From contig NZ_SDOY01000066.1 in the NCBI RefSeq assembly GCF_004117935.1, positions 1 through 47,730 on the forward strand: DNA of 47,730 nt. Reading direction: 5' to 3'. Position numbers and translations under genes: made by a program. Numbering within the stretch: position 1 is the stretch's first letter; each line of letters begins with the position of its first letter. Shown here piece by piece: positions 42,389-47,730 of the stretch. The notes under the pieces were generated by a model. That model saw only the letters and a program-made list of their open reading frames with translations, did no database searches and had not been told where the DNA came from. The DNA is from Streptomyces roseicoloratus. GTDB lineage: Bacteria > Actinomycetota > Actinomycetes > Streptomycetales > Streptomycetaceae.

Positions 42389-43651
42389 ATGGCATCTGAG
42401 ATGAAGGAACCCCGCAAGGAAGCACGCAAGACCAAGCCCACGGCGACGCCCGACGCCGGCCTGGCACAGACCGTCGGCCCCGTGGGCGCGGCCACCGTCA
42501 CGGCCCTGCTCGGATCCCGGCCGCGCGTGCTCGCCCTGGGCGAGCCGACCCACGGCGAGGACACCCTGCTCGACGTACGGAACGCGCTCTTCCGGGAGCT
42601 CGTGGAGCAGGAGGGCTACCGGACGATCGCGATCGAGAGCGACTGTCTGGCGGGTCTCCTCGTGGACGACCACGTCGCCTCCGGCGCCGGCGCTCTCGAT
42701 GAGGTGGTGGCGCGCGGAATCAGCCACGGCTGGGGCGAATCCGCGGCCAACCGGGCACTCGTACGCTGGATGCGAGCCTTCAACCACGACCGCCCCGCAT
42801 CGGACCGGGTCCGCTTCGCCGGTTTCGACGGCCCGCTGGAGACCGCCGCCGCCGCGAGCCCCCGGCAGGCCCTCACGGCCCTCCATCAGCACCTCGCGAT
42901 GCACGGCGACCCCGGTCTGCTGCCGTGCACCGCCGAGACGCTGGACCGGCTCCTCGGCGCGGACGACCGCTGGACCGAGCCGGCCGCCATGCGGGACCCG
43001 TCCCGGTCGGTGGGCCGGTCGGCCGACGCCGTGGAACTGCGGCTGCTCGCCGACGAACTGGCGGCACTGCTCGACGCGCAGGCGCCGCACCTGCGCGCGA
43101 CGGCCTCGGAGGACGACGGGCACCGGGCACGCCTGTACGCACGCACCGCCCTCGGCCTGCTGCGCTACCACTACTGGATGGCCGACACCTCACCGGCGCG
43201 GCTGGCCCGCCTGATCGCGATACGGGGTCAGATGATGGCCGAGAACCTGCTCGCCCTCGCCGACCGCGGTCCCCTCCTCGTCTACGCCCACAACTCCCAC
43301 CTGCAGCGGGAGAAGAGCACGACGCGGATGGGCGGAGCGCCGCTGGAGTGGTGGAGCGCGGGCGCGCTGCTGAGCACCCGGCTCGGCGCGGAGTACCGCT
43401 TCGTGGCCACGGCCCTCGGCACGATCCGGCACCAGGGCGTGGACACGCCGCCGCCGGACACGGTCGAAGGCCTCCTGTACGCCCTCCCCGAGCCCCTCGG
43501 CCTCGTCGACCCCCACCGCCTCGCGACCGCCCTGGGTTCCACCCCGCCGGCACCGCGCGAATCGCCCTGGTTCGGCTACGCCCCACTGGACCCGACGCAC
43601 CTGCCGGACATCGACGGCCTCGTCTACGTGAAGGACGTGCCCCGCACGTAA
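42389..43651 (+). CDS. Erythromycin-esterase-like hydrolase
   Basis: 420 aa. Ere/succinoglycan-esterase fold motifs: LALGEPTHGED near residue 45 (catalytic His), IAIESD near 75 (Glu), GWGESAANRALVRWMRAFN near 115, and VYAHNSHLQREKST near 295. Characterised members open the macrolide lactone; many homologues have other ester substrates, so resistance is a possibility only. The ATG at 42389 abuts the palindrome and has no ribosome site, suggesting leaderless translation; ATG 42401 is an alternative, and the in-frame ATG at 42317 would place the operator inside the coding region. Confidence 0.87.
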   Translation: MASEMKEPRKEARKTKPTATPDAGLAQTVGPVGAATVTALLGSRPRVLALGEPTHGEDTLLDVRNALFRELVEQEGYRTIAIESDCLAGLLVDDHVASGAGALDEVVARGISHGWGESAANRALVRWMRAFNHDRPASDRVRFAGFDGPLETAAAASPRQALTALHQHLAMHGDPGLLPCTAETLDRLLGADDRWTEPAAMRDPSRSVGRSADAVELRLLADELAALLDAQAPHLRATASEDDGHRARLYARTALGLLRYHYWMADTSPARLARLIAIRGQMMAENLLALADRGPLLVYAHNSHLQREKSTTRMGGAPLEWWSAGALLSTRLGAEYRFVATALGTIRHQGVDTPPPDTVEGLLYALPEPLGLVDPHRLATALGSTPPAPRESPWFGYAPLDPTHLPDIDGLVYVKDVPRT

Positions 43652-43671
43652 GACCGCCTCCTCACCCGCGG

Positions 43672-43702
43672 CCCGGGCCGGCTCACATCAGGCCGGCCCG
43701 GG
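43672..43702. terminator. Hairpin spanning the convergent esterase and small-ORF ends
   Basis: CCCGGGCCGGC (43672-43682) pairs with GCCGGCCCGGG (43692-43702), an 11-bp perfect stem. The loop contains the stop codon of the small membrane protein. Confidence 0.65.
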
Positions 43703-43829
43703 TGACGAACACGGCGAGCACGACGACGAGGGTCCAGCCGAGCAGATGCTCGAGGATCTTGGGCCCGTCGTCCTTGGGACCGCCGGTACGCGCGCGGACG
43801 CGGGCGACGGCGTGGGAAGCAGCACTCAT
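43683..43829 (-). CDS. 48-aa small membrane protein
   Basis: 48 aa: a basic N-terminus (ASHAVARVRARTGGPKDDGP) followed by one membrane helix (LLGWTLVVVLAVFVTRAGLM). It matches my memory of tiny conserved Streptomyces proteins with PKDDGPKILEH. No clear ribosome site precedes the ATG at 43829. Function unknown. Confidence 0.68.
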   Translation of the reverse strand: MSAASHAVARVRARTGGPKDDGPKILEHLLGWTLVVVLAVFVTRAGLM

Positions 43830-43904
43830 GCGCCCAGCGTGCCTGCACCGGCCCTCCACGTCAGCGACGCAGATCACGCCCCCGGCCGCAGGAGAGCTCC
43901 GGGG

Positions 43905-44039
43905 GCCCTTTGCGATCGTGTCCGCGACGCCGGTCTCGATGCCCCAGGCCATGCGCGCGTCGTACGGCGTCCCATACGTGAAGGCAACGTTCCAGCCCGC
44001 CTCGGCCAGTCGGTGAGCGATCCCCGCGATCGGGGACAA
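43905..44039 (-). pseudogene. Remnant of a short-chain dehydrogenase (SDR) gene
   Basis: The minus-strand translation reads GIAHRLAEAGWNVAFTYGTPYDARMAWGIETG, which matches the early coenzyme-binding segment of actinomycete SDR/FabG-like proteins (IAHRLAEAGWDVAFTY...PYD). The glycine-rich start is degraded and everything after VADTIAKG is lost. The rest of 43830-44173 holds no gene that I can support. Confidence 0.6.
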
Positions 44040-44173
44040 TGGCGGCCCCGCCTCGTTCCTGGAGGAGCCGGCAGCGGGCTGCCGGGGCGGGGACGGTGAG
44101 CGGACCAGGAACCGGGGCTGCTGAGACGGAACGCGGCAGCGATCACGACGACGCGGAAGGCGAGTCCAGCAAC

Positions 44174-44935
44174 ATGACCGGCTCTTGGGACGTGGCCCAG
44201 GCTCTGCGCGGCGGGATACGCGACAGACGGCAGGCCTGGGACGTTGTCCGTGACTTCGCCGCGGCCTGGTCGGCACCGCTGGATGACGACTCCGGCACCC
44301 CAGGACGGGAGTTGGAGCGGGCCGAGGCAGCCCTCGGGCTCCGCTTCCCCGTGGCGCTGCGCGAGGGCTACTCGCTCCTCGGTGCGACACGGCACGACCT
44401 CACAGGCAACCAGGATCCGCTGCTGCCACCGTCCAAGCTCTTCGTGCACGACGAGCTCGGAGGAGTCCTGGTCTTCCGTAGCGAGAACCAGGGATGCGCC
44501 ATCTGGGGCGTCCGGCTTCGAGACCTCCGCCAGGACGACCCGCCGGTCCTCGTCCAATCCCTGGACGGCTGGATCCCTTTCCTGGAGCGGGTCTCCCTCG
44601 CCTGGGTCGAACTCGTCCTCAGCGAAACGCTCTTGCGGGGCGACCCGCTCTACAACGCGTGTGAGCTGCCCGCGCAGCTGAGCCGCGGGCTGCCAGGGCT
44701 GTACACGCACGTCGACCTGCCCGACTACCCGATGTGGACGGGGGCCGAGGAATCCCCCGTGCGCTGGTTCTCCGCACCGGGGAAGCTCCTGCGCTTGGAC
44801 GGGCAGGGTGACCACAGCTGGCTGCACGTTCGGGGAAGGACAGCCGCCGACCTGGAGTCGATCTACGCGACCGTCCCCGGGCAATGGACCTGCGACTACT
44901 CCCCGCTCCCCGAAGCCGGCGAGCTGCCCTTCTGA
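44174..44935 (+). CDS. SMI1/KNR4 (SUKH) family protein
   Basis: 253 aa. SUKH-type features: ELERAEAALGLRFPVALREGYSLLG near residue 45, then LPPSKLFVHDELGGVLVFRSENQGCAIWGVRL. SUKH proteins are frequently immunity proteins against polymorphic toxins; no toxin gene is visible here, so it may be an orphan immunity gene. The last 40 bases overlap the convergent DUF4240 remnant. Confidence 0.8.
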   Translation: MTGSWDVAQALRGGIRDRRQAWDVVRDFAAAWSAPLDDDSGTPGRELERAEAALGLRFPVALREGYSLLGATRHDLTGNQDPLLPPSKLFVHDELGGVLVFRSENQGCAIWGVRLRDLRQDDPPVLVQSLDGWIPFLERVSLAWVELVLSETLLRGDPLYNACELPAQLSRGLPGLYTHVDLPDYPMWTGAEESPVRWFSAPGKLLRLDGQGDHSWLHVRGRTAADLESIYATVPGQWTCDYSPLPEAGELPF

Positions 44936-45463
44936 GTGAGTGATCGCAGGGGAAACATCGTGCTCAGTCTCGGCAGCCTGCGCGCCGCCTCGTCCTCGCA
45001 GCGCACGTCGCACCGCTCACCAAGCGGCCCGGAGCTTCCCTCTTCGTCGCTCTGCTCGGCGTCGACGGCCCCGTAGAACGCTTCGGCGCACTCGTCACCG
45101 ACGCCGGTCAGGATCCCGTACGCCTCCATGGCGACATAGTCGAGCGACTCCCAACCCGGCCAGTCGTCGTCCCACACCACCCGCGGACGGCCCACCAGGC
45201 GCCGGGCCTCCGGAGTATCGGCCAGGGCATCGGGGACCACCGCTCGGGAGGACGCTTCCCGGCCGAGACCCACCATCCACAGGCCGAAGGAGCAGAACCC
45301 GTCGTCCGAACACCAGCCACCGAGGATCCGGTCCGCGGCTGCCCACAGGTCCCACGTGAACGCTTCGTGCGTCACCTCGTCCAAGCGCACCTGGAACTGC
45401 ACGACCTCTGCCTGCGAACCCCGCGAGAGTTCACCACGCAGCTGGTCTTGTCCACGAGAACGG
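44896..45463 (-). pseudogene. DUF4240 protein gene lacking its 5' end
   Basis: Residues such as EVVQFQVRLDEVTHEAFTWDLWAAADRILGG, CSDDGF and EAYGILTGVGDE identify DUF4240. The normal N-terminus (about 25 residues) is missing: coding similarity begins right where the inverted repeat at 45464-45487 starts. Translation could continue upstream to an ATG at 45573 through repeat-derived sequence (MEVVGQSADADPRL), giving a 225-aa chimera. Confidence 0.65.
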
Positions 45464-45487
45464 GGTTCTGGCACAGATCTTGGGGAG
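45464..45487. repeat. Left copy of a 24-bp perfect inverted repeat (IS end)
   Basis: Begins GGTTCTGGCACAG and ends TTGGGGAG. It is the exact reverse complement of 47378-47401. Beyond the 24 bp the inward sequences still match at roughly two of three positions for about 30 bases, so this is a diverged terminus of a related element. Confidence 0.85.
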
Positions 45488-45579
45488 GCAGCGCGGAGAG
45501 TCATCACGGTGTTCGAAATGCGGGAGAGCCTGAGTCTCGGATCTGCATCCGCTGACTGTCCCACGACCTCCAACAGTGA

Positions 45580-46068
45580 TCAGCCGATGGTCACGTCTCG
45601 TGTATGTACTTGTGCTGGGTCGAGGTGAAGTTCGTACGCGGTGTAGCACTCGCTGATCTCTGTTCCCACTGCGGTGCCGCACGGGCACAGTCGATTCAGC
45701 CCGCCCTGGCCGTGCAGCCCGCAGCAGCCTCCGTGGTCCCCTTCAAGGTCGGGCAGCAGGTCCGGCGCATCGTCGGGATGGAGAACGATCGTATTCCGGG
45801 GGCCTGCGGACGTGAGGAACCCGTCTCCGTCGGGATCGGCAACAGCCGGACCACCGGGAAATACTGCGACGCATTCGTCCGTGGGTAGGAACGGGGCGCC
45901 CCATGGCTCGGGCTCCAGAGCGTAGAACCCCTCGTTCATGGTGGCCTGGGCCCGACGGTCCCCGTCAGGTCCGATCCGTCCGTCGAACTCGGGCCTGACC
46001 AGGGTCTCGGACAGCTGCACAGCCCTGGTCAGAGGGCGAGCGCAGGCGGCACACACAAAAGTGATCAC
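45580..46068 (-). CDS. Small Cys-rich hypothetical protein
   Basis: 162 aa from GTG 46068 (VITFVCAACARPLT). Cys motifs CAAC at the N-terminus and GGCCG plus LCPCG near residue 125 suggest a zinc-binding protein. The phrase RNTIVLHPDDAPDLLPDLEGDHGGCCG is familiar from Streptomyces hypothetical proteins. It lies inside the 24-bp inverted repeat pair together with the ISL3 remnant, so it may be a passenger gene. Confidence 0.7.
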   Translation of the reverse strand: MITFVCAACARPLTRAVQLSETLVRPEFDGRIGPDGDRRAQATMNEGFYALEPEPWGAPFLPTDECVAVFPGGPAVADPDGDGFLTSAGPRNTIVLHPDDAPDLLPDLEGDHGGCCGLHGQGGLNRLCPCGTAVGTEISECYTAYELHLDPAQVHTRDVTIG

Positions 46069-46117
46069 ATGAAGTTCTAGCCCGCCGAACCCGCATCAGC
46101 AAGATTCTGCTTCCGGG

Positions 46118-47241
46118 CTACTGCAGCAGGATCATTTTCCGGAGCAGAGGGAAGCCAGCTCGGCCGTAGAGCTGCCGCTTGATCTTCTTGATGCGGTTGA
46201 CGGCGCCCTCGATGCTGCCGGAACTCCAGTCCAGGGTGAGGCCGGCGGTCACAGCGTCAAGGTCTCGGCGCAGGTGGAGTGCGAAGCCGGTGAGGCCAGG
46301 CAGCCGGCTGGCGTCGACTGCGTCGATCAGGCGGGGAGCATGGCGCCGAGGCGGCCGGCGAGCATTTCGCCGAAATCGCGGACGTGTCCGGCGGCCGGGT
46401 CCAGTTCGGGGCAGCGGATCAGGACGCCTTTGAGGCCGACGCGGTCTTCCTCGGTCAGGGCGGCGGGGTGGCGGGGTGGCGGGTGAGCCAGCCGGTCACC
46501 TGCCGTACCGCCGGCGGCCGTGGCGGTGCGGCGGACGGAGTCCCGCGAAGGGTGGCGATGCGGGCTCGGACCATGCCGTAGGTGACGGGAGCCTGCTCGG
46601 CGACCAGTTCGCCGTGGAGTTGGGTGCGCTGGCGCCTCCCTCGGTGAATCGTCGTTCGAGGTAAGGGTCGACCACGCGACGGTTCGACGCTGGTCAAAAC
46701 GGTGGAGTAGGTCTGGCCTCGACGGATCGCGAAGTCGTCCACGTCCAGCACGCGTGGAGTCTGAACTGCGGATCGGGCAGCGCCATGACCCTGCGTGACA
46801 AGATCATCCGTCCCGCACCGAAGCCCAGCTGGGCCACCAGTCGAGCGCCGGCCCGCCCCGCCAGGGCGAGTCCCACGCGCTCCAGGGCTTGGTTGAGACG
46901 CGTGGTGAACCGGGCGTGCGGGACGGCCAGCCGGGAGAACGGCTCGGCAAACGCCCGGCGCGGGGAGCCCCCGACCCACAGATGAAACGCCTGACCGTCA
47001 GCCGGATCACAAAGCCCTGATCAGCCAGCGGAAGGCCCCTCAGTCCGCGCCGGTAACGATCGTGTACCCGGTCCGAGAAGTGGCCGCAGTCCGGACATGC
47101 CGCCCCGGCCGTGCGACCTCTCGCCATCACCTCGACCGTGCCGAACGCGGCCGTGACCGCCTCGACCTCCACCTCGTCGATCCCGTCGAAGACCAGCGAG
47201 TCCCAGAACGGCGCATCGGTCTGCATGACCAGCACCATCAC
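46118..47241 (-). pseudogene. ISL3-family transposase, frameshifted and internally deleted
   Basis: N-terminus: a zinc-finger-like CPDCGHFSDRVHDRYRR then LRGLPLADQGFVIRLTVRRFIC. The frame shifts near 46985 (GLALAGRAGARLVAQLGFGAGRM in a second frame) and again near 46745 (VLDVDDFAIRRGQTYSTVLTSVE in a third). The middle, including later DDE residues, is deleted near 46670. The C-terminus survives: DWSSGSIEGAVNRIKKIKRQLYGRAGFPLL, with TAG at 46118. It cannot encode an active transposase. Confidence 0.85.
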
Positions 47242-47377
47242 CGTCGACCGCCGACCACGGCAGGGAACGGGAGAAACCCGATGGCGCGTCAGTTGCGACT
47301 GTCAGACAGCAAGGCGCACGCCGTCTCGCACGAGCCGACTCCTCGCAATCGAGCATCGGGGTAACGCTCTGCGACGG

Positions 47378-47401
47378 CTCCCCAAGATCTGTGCCAGAAC
47401 C
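47378..47401. repeat. Right copy of the 24-bp inverted repeat
   Basis: Reverse complement of 45464-45487 without mismatch. It lies about 137 bases beyond the transposase start, as expected for an IS terminus. Confidence 0.85.
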
Positions 47402-47730
47402 TTCAACCGACAGCGTTTGTTCGTGGGTTCCGGCGGCGTTCAGTGATCATCGGCACTCTGGATGTTCACGGGAAATAGCGGCAGAGTCTTGGCCGGCCCG
47501 CTCGCGATCGACGTGATCGTTCAGCGAAAAAGGAGCCGTTCTGTCTGCGGCAGAGGTGACACCATGCGGTGTCATGGCAGATGACAGCACCAGTGCGTTT
47601 CAGGCGGGCCAGACGGGGCTCATCGTCCGGATCCCCGAGGCGGAGCCAGTGAGGCTTTTCCATCATCGGTCTGAGCTGGCCAAATGCAGTGTGAGCACGG
47701 CTTGGACGAGGCCGGTGATCCGGGTGGTCG
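47402..47730. other. Unassigned edge sequence beyond the IS end
   Basis: A minus-strand ORF (47466-47666, 66 aa, WCHLCRRQNGSFFAE) and a frame entering from the window edge (TTRITGLVQAVLTLHLASS, then a stop) look like eroded coding DNA, possibly more transposon debris. No family assigned. Confidence 0.3.

Larger units (their letters stand above)
46069..47401 (-). mobile_element. Degenerate ISL3-family insertion sequence
   Basis: The right end is the 24-bp terminal repeat at 47378-47401. The left edge lies somewhere in 46069-46117, or at 45464 if the passenger gene belongs to the element. No 8-bp target duplication is found at either pair of borders. Confidence 0.7.

Noticed and set aside
45574..47449. 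CAGTGATCA direct repeats (45574-45582 and 47441-47449) as an IS target duplication
   Set aside because: They do not abut the 24-bp repeats: one is inside the bracketed unit and the other is 40 bases outside it.

Overview
The window is high-GC actinobacterial chromosome and is almost certainly from Streptomyces. Diagnostic content: a conservon (CvnA-D), the sporulation pair smeA-sffA, rbpA behind a textbook SigR-type promoter, and dense genes with many GTGA/ATGA stop-start overlaps. From memory, the order smeA, sffA, GntR/MocR regulator, YczE-like protein, glycerophosphodiesterase, MFS, rbpA, fxsA, polyprenol-phosphate mannosyltransferase matches the region around SCO1421 (rbpA) of S. coelicolor. 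So most of the window is core chromosome; the right end (about 43.8-47.7 kb) is an eroded accessory patch.

Layout. 0-3.3 kb: NUDIX hydrolase, secreted D-Ala-D-Ala dipeptidase, and a DUF35/thiolase operon behind a palindromic operator. 3.4-7.5 kb: minus-strand conservon cvnABCD. 8-16 kb: small membrane protein, then a minus-strand four-gene operon that looks like a MukFEB/MksFEB/JetABC-type SMC complex. It has an extra proline-rich ORF and no recognisable JetD nuclease. 16.4-22.3 kb: two unrelated 5-oxoprolinase systems, pxpABC (plus) and a fused OplAH-type enzyme (minus), converge on each other. 22.4-24.5 kb: HEAT-repeat and ankyrin-repeat proteins. 24.7-26.7 kb: smeA-sffA. 26.8-33.8 kb: MocR regulator, YczE-like protein, GDPD, UMF1-type MFS, rbpA, fxsA, ppm. 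34-43.7 kb: amidohydrolase, Lrp regulator, DUF7064-like/phosphotransferase operon, proline-rich protein, acyl-CoA dehydrogenase, a double-HTH MerR regulator divergent from an erythromycin-esterase-like gene, and a tiny membrane protein. 43.8-47.7 kb: SDR remnant, SUKH protein, decapitated DUF4240 gene, small Cys-rich protein, and a dead ISL3-family transposase. A 24-bp perfect inverted repeat (45464-45487 / 47378-47401) brackets the last two.

How genes work together. The same 15-bp palindrome, CTGACG-N3-CGTCAG, lies just upstream of the DUF35/thiolase operon (1561-1575) and, 38 kb away, of the DUF7064-like/phosphotransferase operon (39388-39402). This suggests one TetR-type regulon for acyl-CoA, steroid or terpenoid catabolism. 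The MerR/esterase pair shares an intergenic perfect 10-bp palindrome. The SMC-like operon is the best candidate for an under-described system. No CRISPR, tRNA, rRNA or antibiotic gene cluster was recognised.
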